Source: Diploscapter coronatus
Taxonomy: Eukaryota; Nematoda; Chromadorea; Rhabditida; Rhabditidae
Reading direction: 5' to 3'
Assembly (NCBI GenBank): GCA_964036155.1
Contig: OZ038423.1
Span: forward strand, 49,925,249-49,989,248
Length of the DNA: 64,000 bases
Positions 38,401 to 50,871 of the stretch are shown piece after piece. Positions within the stretch are counted from its first letter, which is position 1; each line of letters starts with the position of its first letter. A program made the position numbers and the translations under genes. The notes under the pieces are model-generated. The model ran no database searches. It saw nothing but the letters and a program-made list of their open reading frames with translations, and was not told the DNA's origin.

Positions 38401-39667
38401 ATTTGGGGCAAGAATCTTAAATTATATCCTGACATTTTATCTAATGATCTACATATCGTGTGCAAGGTTTTCAAACATTTCTTTATTTATTGGATTCATT
38501 AGCATAACCTCCTGTTAATTTTGACTAATCTTAGGAAAAATCGCTATTCTAGGTATCATATTTATTAAAGAAATGTTTAAATTCTAACTCGTCGTTATTT
38601 ATGGTGGAAACATCGCGCAAAATCTTAAACTTTCGACAAATCCAGAATTATGAATCAAAGACTTCTATCATTTATAAATCTTACTTTCATCACTTTCGTA
38701 GCAATATATCTGATCGACTGGTCCATATGATGTCCCATTGACCTCAAGAAAATACGTCCCATTTCTGCATTCGTAGTACATGAATCTATAGCTTGAAATG
38801 CACCTATCATCTTTTGTCAAATGCGCTGTTATCGAAATTGGATCGTTGCAAGTCACTTTGAATCTAAAGATATCATAGGTAACTTTTAAAACTCATTAAA
38901 TATCTCTTTAGAAACTTTTTTTAGTCTTTATTGAAAATTTCTATATTGTTTTGGTATAACAGCAAATACCTGCATGTATTGTTTTCTCTAAGCGACCCAT
39001 AAAGATCACTATAAGCAATCTTATTATCGGAGCATTTCTTTTGAACACTAGTATTCTAAAAGCTAACATATTAAGTTAATTCTAAAATGAACCGAAATTG
39101 AGAACAATTGGAAACGCCACCACATTGCACCAATCGAAATAGTCGGAGAAAAAATCCCTTTGAAACTCTGCCTACTCTAATCTTATATTGCACTATTTCG
39201 CCTAATGACTGTGTGAAATACTTTCCAAATGCTGAAATTTGCATAAATTTCAGAACTCACATTTGGTTGTAGGACAGGAGAAGGCAGATGAGAACACGAC
39301 GAACATGGATCTAAAATAGTTTATTTCGAATTCGGAAAATCAGGGTTTAAAGTTTTGCAAAAAGAAAAAAGTGGACCCGAACACGGCTGATTTTCAAAAC
39401 CTAGACTCGGGCCCGGACCCGGCGCCAAAACTTTAAACCCTGATGAAAATTGCTTAACCTAATGGGGTAACCGAACTAGTAGAGCCTAAAATTATCAAAT
39501 AAGCTGTCAAAATGAATTTTGATTTCATACATTAATTAAGAGATTTAGTCTATAGGAAAAACGATCAACAAACCTTCTGATGAACTGATTTCAAATTTTG
39601 AACTTAAAAATATGACAATGAAAATACTACTATGAATACGAAAAGTAGCAATTAATTTCACAGGCAT
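35464..39667 (-). CDS. receptor tyrosine kinase 2, tandem paralog
   Basis: The start at 39667 gives a signal peptide (MPVKLIATFRIHSSIFIVIF) ending in the same EG-then-donor pattern as kinase 1. Ectodomain exons follow in the same order: CSDNKIAYSDLYGS (about 39030), AHLTKDDRCIS with PVDQIYCYESDE (38668-38856), AITESSLTNVTRNSTC (about 38250), and HDCTYLLGSIRFSCYRGAW (about 38080). A TM helix (SIVVLIFLLIIIFLYIS, about 37480) precedes the kinase: IGYGTFTEIYKG (about 37220), IAAK lysine (about 36860), HRDLAAKN (about 36275), DFGLS (about 35880), RWSAFETF, then LQCWDSEPKKRPTF ending in TGA at 35464-35466. It looks catalytically intact. The shared exon order shows recent tandem duplication with kinase 1. 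The ligand is unknown. Confidence 0.86.
39340..39443. mobile_element. 104 bp hairpin MITE
   Basis: Perfect 18-bp terminal inverted repeats (TCAGGGTTTAAAGTTTTG) flank a GC-rich core. The element lies in intron 1 of kinase gene 2. It could be a minimal MITE. Confidence 0.75.
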
Positions 39668-40833
39668 ATCGATTTATTTGATCGTCAATTAAAGTAGCTA
39701 AACTTGTAATTTTTATAATTCAGATAGTTCCGCATGAATTTAAAAATTCAACATTGACAAACATAATACGATAAGAATCAAGAGTTATTAGATGCAGAAA
39801 GTTCATCATTAGGAATTATTGAAGCTGGAACTGATAAATTGAAACAATGACTAATGAAACGAGTTAAAATTTTGGACAATTAAAAAAAACTAAAACCTTA
39901 GATGTGATGCTACACATTCAAATATAGAAAATGACCATGTGTTTCATTTTTATTGTTCCTATATAATATTGTTAAATTTGTTAAGTCGTTTTTTTCAAAA
40001 TTTTAGTACTTTTTAAAATCAGTTTTCGTTTGATAAGTGAATTTAATGCGACATTTTTCACACAGTTCAGGATTAAAAATTCAACATGCCTGTTTAATCG
40101 TATAAGAGCACACGTTTGCACTGATAAGGAGTAAATAAGTTTTAATGATGCTTCATAACGGATTTGATGAAGTATTCAGAACTAAGCGTTTCTTGAAGCC
40201 GGAAAAATTTATGAGAGTATTCAAGTCCAAATTTACGAAAAAATAACAGTTATTAAAATCATAAACATTAGATCATGAGTAGAACTTTTGGATTAGCACA
40301 TATTACAAGTCCTAAAATGATACGCAAATGATAAATAATGATTTATTAAGCATACTTTGCACAATACTGTTTCTTCTGAGCATTCGTATATACAGCTGAA
40401 TACATGAGTAATTGTAAGTATCCAAAAACGGGAAAAATTACTCGCTTTCCAAACTGTGCAGCTAAATAATTGGCTAATTATTTAAAATTGCAGATCTAAG
40501 GAGAATTTTCATTAGAAAAGAAGAAAATGCATGTCTATCTCAACAGAAAAACTGCCGATAGGCAATTTTTTGCTAAGATGCCACTCAGTCGAAATCATAG
40601 TTATGATTGTGCATCGTAAATAATATAAATTTTCCGGCAAAGTATAGCTAGAGTTGAAGATATTGAAGTAGGTCGCGTGAGACTTTTGACGATCACCCTC
40701 TTAGACCTCTATGATTTATATCGTGAAAGTGAAATGGGCAACATTATGAGTGATCATGATATTTCTCCTTCGCTTTCCATAATGTAGTTACCAGAATAGA
40801 TATTTTACTGAAGTTTCTTGATTCTATATAAAT
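39668..40833. other. spacer, no gene seen
   Basis: This AT-rich spacer lies between two minus-strand genes. I see no exon, RNA gene or clear repeat. Confidence 0.5.
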
Positions 40834-42720
40834 TTACCTAGCCGAGCTATCTTTGCAATTTGCACTTGCGAGGGCTTCAGCTGCAGATTCGGCTGTTGGC
40901 TTTGACGCTGTTGATACTGTACTGGGACATCGGTTACAAGTTCCAAATTTCAAATCAATTTTATCTTTCTTAGATAGGTTTTTTTATAACATACCGTTGA
41001 CAGTTTTCCTGAAAGACATATTTCATATTTCACTCGCTTTGCTTTAAGAACAATTTACACATTAACAAATGTTTGAAGTAGTATATTGTTGCAAGTGGAT
41101 TTATCAACATCACAACAATCGACTGCCTGTAAATAAATAAAACTTTTCTAAAGTAGGTCTAACACCCTTATTGAGTGTTTTCCTATATTTTCAAAGGTTC
41201 AGTTTTAAGAGGGAAAAACTTGCCTTGTCAATACATCCGCCTAAATTTGTCTAGCTATCAATGAACTTCTAGAAAGTAAACTTACTAAGTTCACACAATC
41301 CATATTTTGAAGAACTAAAATAAGTTCTTTAAATTTTGATTCGATTTTTCGAAAAAACGAAAATCTTTACCAATTATCCGCTATCAGTTGTCTAAAATTG
41401 GAAATTATTTACAACAAAAAAAGAATAAAAATCATCTCACGTTGGGTCCTCGCACATATCGTCGATGATCGTATTGCAACTTATATTCGGGGCTAAATTC
41501 TGGATATTTTTCGAAAATAAATTATTTGATTTGTTTTATTACGATTGCGGTCTGGGCAATTATATGCAGATATGCAGGGATCTGCAACAATAACCTATAA
41601 GTTATTTACTTGAATTGAGATGATTAATTTTTAGAGAAATCCTATCGCAAAACTTGAGACAATGCTCCATTGTGGCTCGTTTTACTGTTGGGTCGATTTA
41701 TGTGTTTGTGCCGCTGTTCTAAATTCGTATGCTGTTATTTTCTTCTTTTTATATTTATACACAGTCTATTTCGTAAATTATGAACAATTTCATAAAGCAA
41801 ATCACTTTACTTAACGATATGTTTTAAATAAACATAACATTATCCATTTAAACTCGTCAAACTTTAACATTTTTCCTGTAAATTTTATCAAGATTGATTC
41901 ATTCGGACTTCAAAAAATATTCTCAAAATAGAAGAAAAAACTTCTTCGAAATGGTTGCACGTTTCAAATTTTGCACATTTTGACAATGGCTCTCCATTGT
42001 CATCGCCTTAAAAATGTGCAACCTATCGATGAATACAAACGTGCAACTCTTCGAACAAGCCAGAAAAAAACAATGAGAAAGATATCCCTACCGTATAACA
42101 ATTAGTGATCTGATTCCATCAGTTCCGGGAACGACATTGCTCTCGTTACCCTCGTAAAACACCCACTTGCATCCGTTGTCCGCGCATGAGATTATTGCAG
42201 TTCGTTGCTGATTTGGCATAGAGGAGCTAAGATTTTGAAAATAAAAATAAAAATTAGTCATTTATACGAAGCTGCAGATTTTCAAAACTTGTCATCAGTA
42301 AAGCTAGTGATTTTTGGGCTTTTACTTTTCAACTATGTGAAACCTTCCATTTCAATTTTACAGTGAATAACAAAGGGTTGAAATCAAGCGGAATTTTTAG
42401 CACAAAGCATGCACCAATTTTTATTGAACGAACTATGCTTAAATTTTGGATACGTTTAAAAACCAAGCTTAAGCATACAAATCTGCTAATAACGAAATAT
42501 TCGCTCAGAAGAAACAATTTGAATTTAATTTTAGAATCACCTATGGTTCCAAGCTTTTGATTGCTACTGTATTTAACCACTCATAAAATTCTTTACAAAA
42601 TATTTCATAACTTACTTTCCCCGTAGCGGAACCGACTGTTGTGCAACTATAGTCCTCTTTGATCTGAGCGTTCACGCTAATAACGAATAGCGAAGCAATA
42701 ATAACTTTGAAAAAAAAAAC
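40834..42720 (-). CDS. secreted cysteine-rich protein, start disrupted by a T10 run
   Basis: Minus-strand exons give KVIIASLFVISVNAQIKED (signal peptide, about 42700-42630), CADNGCKWVFYEGNESNVVP (about 42170), NTIIDDMCEDPT (about 41450), AVDCCDVDKSTCNN (about 41100), and a last exon with FGTCNRCPSTVSTASKPTAE, ending in TAA at 40834-40836. The product looks small, secreted and disulfide-rich with a Thr/Ser/Ala tail. The family is not recognised. The only ATG (42718-42720) is followed by ten T, which puts the signal-peptide frame off by one; eight or eleven T would restore it. A homopolymer error or a broken start are both possible. Exon joins are less certain than for neighbouring genes. Confidence 0.5.
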
Positions 42721-43056
42721 ATTTTTATCTCGAAGTAGCTTGCTCCTTTACTATACTTATTATCAGTGGCACGTGCCCTATTTATGCCTATCCTTTGCTT
42801 CAATCAACTTGCCAACTTGACCCATGTTAGCTAAACTTTTTTCATATCTAACTTGCAACATAAAGAGCATTGTTCGCACAAAATTTCAATTTCAAACTTT
42901 GTTCCAAATCACAAACGAACGAGTGACATCCGGCTTGAAGCAGTATGTTGGAGGATCAATGCATTCTCTTTGGATAATCAAGACTCACATTTCCGACAAT
43001 AAAAACTTACTCCGAATTCATTATCATACCATTTCCTGATTCACTGACAAATAATG

Positions 43057-43061
43057 GCGTA
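43057..43061. repeat. left target-site duplication GCGTA
   Basis: This 5 bp direct repeat borders the LTR element and matches 45179-45183. Confidence 0.9.
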
Positions 43062-43437
43062 TGTGCAGGCGACGGAATTGCTGTTTTCCTGCCGGTATCT
43101 TTCTCGGGTGCTATCGAATGCACTATTTCTGTCCATGCGATTGACTTGAGCCCTTAGTCGTTTTGAAGATTTATTTCATCTTTAGAAATGGGACAAAAAT
43201 AACAGAGCAGCCGTCCTCTGCCCTGTCCGATAGAAAGAACAAAGTTTTGGAGGCACGGTAGAGGAGGAGGTCATCTCTTTATTGAGGGATGACAAGAGAA
43301 CAAAAGAATAGAGAAAAAGAGTGATATGGGAAAGTCGCTAGGTCAGGCAAATGGCAAAAGTTTTCTGACCAGCGAAAAGATCGAAAGATCAACACCAAAA
43401 TTCAAAAAAACGATGAAAGAAGGTGCGATCGAGCACA
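43062..43437 (-). repeat. LTR (3' LTR if the element is on the minus strand)
   Basis: This 376 bp LTR has TG...CA ends. I see no difference from the copy at 44803-45178. On the minus strand a purine tract (GAAGTGGGGAG) lies immediately before it, as a polypurine tract would. An AATAAA lies within the minus-strand LTR. Confidence 0.92.
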
Positions 43438-44802
43438 CTCCCCACTTCAGCAAGAAAAAACCCGCATACAACAAATTTTAATCACCCTACAAGATATCAA
43501 ATTACAATAAGTTATGCTGTGAATGGATTTTCTTTTCAAGGTACTTTATTGGAACTCAGACTGATTAGGAGGTCACTCCAAGGGATAATTAGTCAATTGG
43601 ATTTCTCTATCTCATTACATGAAATGCTGCTTGCTCAGAATCCGAGCTAGAGGTGAAATCATGTTCTCAAATACGGGGTTACCAGCGCGGCTCTTTTGGC
43701 TCTAACGCATTCCCGATTTGGGTGGCACTACGAGCGATTCAACGTAGGCACCAACCTCCACAGCCATAATTTGGAACCGTTTCCAAGGCGGTCCAAGCAA
43801 AGAGAAGAGAAATTTACATCGACTGAGACTCCAATTTCCACTGAGTCATTATCCCTCGGATTAACTGCAGGCTTGCGCGTGCTGATATGACCCGAGTTTG
43901 TTCGAATGTGTCTGTCGGCTTTATGACACTTCCCCATCTGTGAGAAGCCCCAATGCCATTACTGACTCTTTAGGCTGGGAGACAATGGAACAATGTGAGA
44001 GAGGAGTCGACTTGTTTATCAACTCGTCTGGTTCTTTCTGAGCGACCATGTGCTGAAAAGGCGGCTTGTCTTTAGAACCTTTCAGACATCGATGGTCAAT
44101 GGTTATTTGATATGGTAACCCTTCCGTCCTTGAGAATTGGACTAGGCATATCAATGTCTGTGACCAATTTGCACTTTCATGATCGAATTGCTTGATCGAC
44201 TTTTTCTTCAACAATTCGATAGTGCTAGGTCAAGTTCCTTTGGAACCTCTGCATTGCATTCCACGAGTGATCGTGGGCAGAGGACCAGGTATTGATCTTG
44301 AGTACCGAAAGATCGATTGAAAAAGTTTAAAATTGTGCAAATTCAGCGAAAGAAAATCAAAAAGACTACAAATTAGCTACTTCAATTTAATTTGATAATT
44401 GAGATCACAAATTCAGAGGAACGCAAATGACGATCCAAAACCCATGAGAGAAAGAGCAATTTTGATAATGAGGTAGCCTCCAAACTAAACCTCAAATACT
44501 CGAAGTGACTGACACGGACATCTGCGGCTTTGGCCATTGTTCGGCAGCTCGTACTCGGCTCCTCCATCCGGTCGTCGTCTCGCTAGGTGCGGCTCGGCGG
44601 CGTTATTGAACGTCAACTGGTTGGCGTCCTCCGGGGCTCAGAGAATAAAGAAGCAGCGGAATGTAGAATTTTTAGCGAATTTGAATGGACTTTAAAAGTA
44701 GTAGGGATGAATTGTAGGGGTTTGCTGATAGAATTTGGGATGTGGGGGGTGGGATGGTGACGGGGTGTAACGGTAGCCGAGAGTTCAAATTAGGCTTCAC
44801 CA

Positions 44803-45178
44803 TGTGCAGGCGACGGAATTGCTGTTTTCCTGCCGGTATCTTTCTCGGGTGCTATCGAATGCACTATTTCTGTCCATGCGATTGACTTGAGCCCTTAGTC
44901 GTTTTGAAGATTTATTTCATCTTTAGAAATGGGACAAAAATAACAGAGCAGCCGTCCTCTGCCCTGTCCGATAGAAAGAACAAAGTTTTGGAGGCACGGT
45001 AGAGGAGGAGGTCATCTCTTTATTGAGGGATGACAAGAGAACAAAAGAATAGAGAAAAAGAGTGATATGGGAAAGTCGCTAGGTCAGGCAAATGGCAAAA
45101 GTTTTCTGACCAGCGAAAAGATCGAAAGATCAACACCAAAATTCAAAAAAACGATGAAAGAAGGTGCGATCGAGCACA
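44803..45178 (-). repeat. LTR (5' LTR if the element is on the minus strand)
   Basis: This is the second copy of the 376 bp LTR, apparently identical to the first. It is followed by GCGTA (45179-45183), the right half of the target duplication. Confidence 0.92.
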
Positions 45179-45183
45179 GCGTA

Positions 45184-48100
45184 CAAAAGGTTTGAAAAAT
45201 CATGATTTCTGAAATGATGCATTTCTAGCTTCTTGTGGAACAATTTTTCTGAAAGTTTTGGATTTGAAGATGAGTGAATTTCAATGACCTCAAAATTTTA
45301 TTCAAATCAACTACCAAATTAAATAAATTGTTCTAGCTTTCGTGCGCCACTGTAAATGTTCTATCTTAACAGCTGAAATCATCTCAATATTTTTGCAGCT
45401 CCATTTAAACAATTAATGATAATATTTATTTTTATTTCCAAGCATGACAAATCATATACAGCACATAAAGCCTTAATTTCCACTTCACGATTTCAAGTTG
45501 AGCAAGATTTATTATTTAAAACTTTTCCCCCATTTAGAAAATAAATGATCTGATTTCGACTGATCAAATGTCGATTGAGGTTTATTGCTAAATTCCGTGC
45601 CCATAATATTTCAACATTTGATTGTTCAGATATGAAATTTTAACAAGGATCCTCATTGTTTTTCGACCTTGAAAACAAATTTGTTTCAACAACAAAGATC
45701 GGACATATTACTTTAGGATATTCGTATCAACACTTTGAAACCTCAACTACGCATGGACAGATGGATAAATAGTGAAGTTTATACTGGTGATGTATGATGC
45801 TCAATGTGAACAATTACGACAGCATAACTTATCAGAAATTATGCGGTAAGAAGAATTTTATCATGGACAAGTTTATTTTAAAAATATTTTTCTTGAGCAA
45901 TTGACAACTGTTGGTAACTTGGATTTTTAGAAATCTCATCACGTTAGAACTTTCCATGTGCAAGGAAATAACGTAGAGAAAAGACGTCCTACCGCTGCCT
46001 ATCAAACAGGGGCGAATGTAAATGAAATTTTCGTACACTTCTGCTACTCAACCTTATGGCGAAGTTTCCACCAGGTGGTACACGGAAGTTTTAGTTTCCG
46101 TTTTTCAAAATTTTTACTCTGTTTCGTTTGTTTATTTTCTCAGAGCTTTTTTTTCCGCAGAACAAAAATCATTGCGAAATGTAAAACTTTAGAAAATAAA
46201 ATCGATCATCACTAATCCCCGTTCACGCTCTATACATTAAAACGCGAAATTGAAATTGATCTGAATGTAAGTGATAAATCATGCAAGAACTACGCGAATG
46301 TCGCCCTCTAACACCCTTTCAGCAATTGCTTCGATAGCCTGATAGAATGAGTACAGAATAAGCGCCTATTTCCGTGGTCTTCCCTTCGTATCGCCCCGAA
46401 TTGACGTATCAGCACTAATTAAAGCGCAGCTTAGCACCTATCGGCTTTGTTCAGACCCGAACTTTCACACCTCGCTGATTCCGTTTCGACTGTCCTAATC
46501 TGAGCACTTAATGCTAGGTCCGTCTTGCAGCCCATCCAACCATCCAACTCTCTGACTGTTTGAGTCAATTCCGAGAAACCCGGAGCCGATTTTTTGATTA
46601 TTTTGGCATTTATAAACTCACTAGAGTTTATGTTTTCGCACTTACCTTTCTTATCAATATTTTAAAGATTTTTTCAACCATTGTACATTATGCATTTTTA
46701 TCGAATGAGCAGTGGGAAATTTCTAAAAAATTCACAGCCTAGTCGTATTTTATGCTTCATTTTATAAAATTTCTAGTACTAATGCTTTCCTGCATCTATC
46801 TTTTAACGAATATGTTTTGTGTTTTTACGAGTAAAAATTTGTTACATTTTGAATTATTCACTAGCAAGGGTGCACGAAGTTTGAAATAAAACTTTTTGAA
46901 GTCGAAATTTTCTCAGCAATGTAAATTTTAGTTCAAAAATAGCAAATTATGCTAATTTAAACGGAAGAATATATTTTTGCTTCAAAGTAGAACAACGTTA
47001 TTCGGAAATAATTGAATTTTAATGATAAAAAATCGTTTGAAAATTTGTCTAAATCTTCGAAACTTTGACTCATTTTTACTAAGGTCGTAGCCGAGGTTTC
47101 ACTTCTAAAATTATCGAATTCGAAGTCCAAGGTCATGCACTCCTGTTAGCTACTATAAGCGATATGCAATCTAAACTCTAGATGCATTGTGAAAGACATA
47201 AGTTTGAGACAAAACAAGCGATACTGAATTTCGAAAATGCGAAATTTACATTGCGTAATTTTAAATAGTCGTCAAAAGTAATTCATTATGTCAAAGAAAT
47301 ATAGTAGAGCTTGATGCGATTAATGAGTTAAACTACTCTAATCAATATTCCGTTTTGTTTATTACTTTAAATTATCGATTATTGCTAACATTGAATACCT
47401 CAAAAATATACCCTAGCCAATATCTTTATCTTACAAATTCCATTTATTTCATAAGAGGAATGGTAGTGCTTATTTCTGACTTATGAAAATGTTTAAATTC
47501 AGAATTCTCATATGTGAACTGTAGTAGTAGTGGCACTAATACAACATTGAACTTCACAAAATTCCTTATCTTGATTTCTTCTACACTATAATGTGTAGGA
47601 CATTTCGAGCACAATATTCTTATTCATGCCATGCGTCTTTATCAAATAGTCTCCAAGCATTTGCGATTATCTCTTTATGAAGTATTTTTAGTTCAAACGA
47701 CAGTATGCATGACATATCATCGCTCAATTCCTCGTAATTTAAAATAATCTTCAGATAATTATTAAATATGCGTTAAATGCTATTTCTAGTTTCTATACGA
47801 AACTATAGTGAACTAAGGAATCGATTTAAACCCAAAATTAGAGCTTTTCAATCATTCTTACTTACATTCATCTACATAGTGGGTCACAATTGCAGTGGCA
47901 CCAATTTAACGTATTCAAAAGTCTTTTAAATAAATTTTGCGATAATTTTCTAACAAAAATTGCTGATATACAAACAACGACATCTATTTTTTAAATAAAG
48001 ATAAAGTTAAGATCAGTGTTGGGCAGAAATATTGTTCTCGTTTTCGAAATTTTCCGATTTTCGGTCATTATGATCACTTTCCGTTTCAGTTTCTGCTTTC

Positions 48101-48620
48101 CGAAGTCTCAAAATTCCATCTTTCGTTTTCGTTTCATGTTTCCGAAACCTGAAATTATCCTATTCGCCGAACAGTGGCTAGGATGGAATATAGGATATTC
48201 GGTTCAAACTCAGTTAATACAAAATGAATAGGTGCCGCTATAATTAAGGTTCACCTATACAAATATGACTACATTTTACTCATTTTTATTTCATAAGCTC
48301 ATGACGTTGAACTATTAGTAATTATTTCTAAAATTGAGTAGTTGTCTACCGGTTATCTATCATATTAATGATGACCTTTTCCATCATCGAGTTGTTGTAG
48401 AGTATATAAAATCAATCTAACTTACTGCAAATATACTACTAATTTCAGTTTTTTTAATTGGTTTGCAAATAATAGCCATCTTGCATATTTACAAGTTAAT
48501 CTTGCAAATTTCTCAAAATCATCTGCGTCGCTAAACTTACTAAATACGGAACACTCGAGTTTCGTTCAATTAACTTCGACTGTTGTTGAACTTTCGTTAA
48601 ATTTGAATAATTTCAGAAAG
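45184..48620. other. intergenic region, no gene seen
   Basis: About 3.4 kb of AT-rich sequence without convincing exons. The stretch 46280-46560 is GC-richer than its surroundings but lacks a long frame. A sequence starting CAGTGTTGGGC near 48015 may be one end of a decayed element, with no clear partner end. Confidence 0.45.
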
Positions 48621-50274
48621 ATGCAATTTCGTCAAATCATGAATTCCCTATCTCGATTTTTGTACTTCGTAATGTTCATTTCCTCGACAACGATAGCCAG
48701 GCCGAACAATCGATTCAGGTATTCTCAATTACCTTATTGTTAGAGTTTATGACCAGACCAAGTAAGCATTTGAGTCAGAATCAAAAGATATTCGGGGGTA
48801 GGTCGCACGAGCTAGTTCATAGTTATGGCTTTATCGCGCATAGCGACAATTTTCAAAAATTTCATATCAGAGGCATAAGGTTGTGAAGAAAATGTTAGGG
48901 ATTAGATCGAAAGTGCATCCTGATTTAAGTTCTCCACAGGTCTCATTATGATTACATGATTTCAAATTCATTTTGAATACTCTTTACAGCTTCTTTAAGA
49001 ATTCACCTACCACCCATTAGCAAAAATTGTTAAAATTATTATTTATCAACATAAATTTTAAAAATTGGATGAATATTTCAATATGCTATTCACCCATCAA
49101 TCAAAATATTTTCGATGAAATAAAAACCCGTTAAATTTATCCTCCATAGACTTTGTAAAATCATGATAAATTTAGCCGATTCGATACATATCCACGAGTA
49201 ATAACTGGAGTCGGATTTATCAGTACTGCGGGAAAAATCGCTCAAGAATTTGGAAAGCCATTGTCGGGCGTGAAGATTGGGGTGAGTCATCATTGAACTT
49301 CTAAAGACTTGCAAAATAAAAATGAAATTTTCATTTTAATTGCATTTTTATAACAAAAATCTCTAATCGAAGTAAAACATGTCGTCCTGCTTTCCTAGGA
49401 ACTTGTTTTTCCTTGTTTCTCTGTGCCTCATTCAAGTAGTAATCTCTCGCTTATCGCCCAAGAAATGACGAAATATTATTAAAAATGGAGAAATTTTGAA
49501 AGGCTCGAAAAAACTAAAGCTTCGATTTGTTCAAATTTTGTAAAACCAGATACTGATAAGTGTTCAAAATTCTGAAATTGTAGATATTTTAAGAAATTTA
49601 CACAAATGCAAATGTCATAAAATCGTACTCTTGTTGGAGTTAGATATTTTTTGTAGTTGTAATTGAATTCTGACACCGATCGAAGAAGCCTTAGAATTAA
49701 TTAATTCAAAAATTACTTTAATTTCAGGTACATAATGGTCTCGACTATTCAATTCGACTGTCATGCCACTCGAAAAAACGCGACTGGGTTCACACGCAGG
49801 TACTTGGGCCGGATGAGTGGTTCCTCTTCGACTTCCGTAAGTCGAATTGAAATTTGACAATCCCTTTTTATTTCATTATGCGAAATTAGGTATTCTGATT
49901 TCGATTTCGAAAAAAAAACCGATCAAATTAGATCAAGAGTTAAAGGAAAAAACAGAATTGCTTCCCATCTACCTCGCGAACTGATTATTACACATTCACG
50001 CCGAAATTTTTGAAAAAAAATCGACCATAGGTTTACGCTAAAAATGAAAGGAAAAGTTATTTAACCAAATTCTAAATAAATATTATTTTCAGACCCAAGC
50101 ATGTCGAAGAACGAAGTGTTCACTTGCAAGAATATGGAGAATAAACGAAGCGTTCATTGGCGAGTCTACAACGGGGGAATCGGCAATCGATTCTGGTTCA
50201 TCAAGCCGTTCGGCATCTACTTGGGAACTGCAGATGGCACTGAACTGCTACCATTCATGAATCACATTTTCTGA
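48621..50274 (+). CDS. small secreted protein resembling the self-incompatibility S1 (SPH) family
   Basis: Four exons (48621-48718, 49176-49281, 49728-49836, 50093-50274) join in phase to encode 164 residues. A signal peptide covers about residues 1-27 (hydrophobic FLYFVMFISSTTIA). The core reads VKIGVHNGLDYSIRLSCHSK, then KRDWVHTQVLGPDEWFLFDF, then EVFTCKN, then VHWRVYN. This spacing (V.N.L, L..HC.SK..D, W.F.F, F.C, W.VY) fits the plant SPH pattern of small secreted beta-rich proteins. Plant SPH proteins are ligands in pollen rejection; no such role is implied here. Only two cysteines lie in the core. If homology fails, it remains an unassigned secreted nematode protein. Confidence 0.6.
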
Positions 50275-50871
50275 AAAAACTAAAATTCCCAAAAAAATCT
50301 TGAAAAAATTCAGTAACTGATTTTTTACCAATTTTCACTGCCATTTTATTTCGATTCGAAGACCCCCGTTTCCATCAAATGGAAAATTACTCTACTTACG
50401 ATTAGATGTTTATTTACCTTTGAAGATTGTCATATGTCGATATGTTATATTCAAGGCTACCCAGTGTTCTTTCACTAGTTAATTTTTATGCCTTTTTCCA
50501 ATTTCTATTATCTCATCAGATATTTATTGAAATGTCTGAATGCTTCCATTGCAAGTTATGCAGTGTTTTAAAAATTTTATATGTCATGAAATTTATTAAT
50601 ACATATTGTTGAATGTCATTTATGAATCGTATGATATAATATCATGGAATAAATGATTGGGAATGTTTACAATAGACAAAAATAGGCTATTTTGAAGGAA
50701 CGATTTGGAAAAGTAGTCACAATTAGCTGCATCGTTACACATTAAATAGATTGGAAGAAGAACCCTTATCCTCATAGTCCCCTATTCTGTTTTGCTTTCA
50801 AGGAAATCAAGATTAATTACCTTTCCAAATTCGCTTTCTGAACGAAGAAATATATAAGAGTCTAGACTTGA
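50275..50871. other. spacer, no gene seen
   Basis: AT-rich sequence between two convergent genes. It likely holds both 3' UTRs. No other feature is seen. Confidence 0.5.

Larger units (their letters stand above)
43062..45178 (-). mobile_element. non-autonomous LTR retrotransposon, recent insertion
   Basis: Two 376 bp LTRs flank a 1365 bp interior. A 5 bp GCGTA target duplication borders the element. Orientation is minus: right after the minus-strand 5' LTR (44803-45178) comes TGGTGAAGCC, a plausible primer-binding site beginning TGG, and a polypurine tract precedes the other LTR. The interior is too short for gag-pol. Short minus-strand frames remain (43921-44214 and 44382-44567); the first faintly resembles a Ty3/gypsy-type reverse-transcriptase N-terminus but is not a complete domain. 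The element must have moved with proteins supplied in trans. It lies about 340 bp upstream of the minus-strand cysteine-rich gene. Confidence 0.93.

Noticed and set aside
43921..44214. Reverse transcriptase gene in the LTR element
   Set aside because: Only a faint resemblance over a short frame, with no catalytic motif and too little room for pol.
45958..46215. 85-codon plus-strand frame
   Set aside because: No splice context, family or codon pattern; probably chance.
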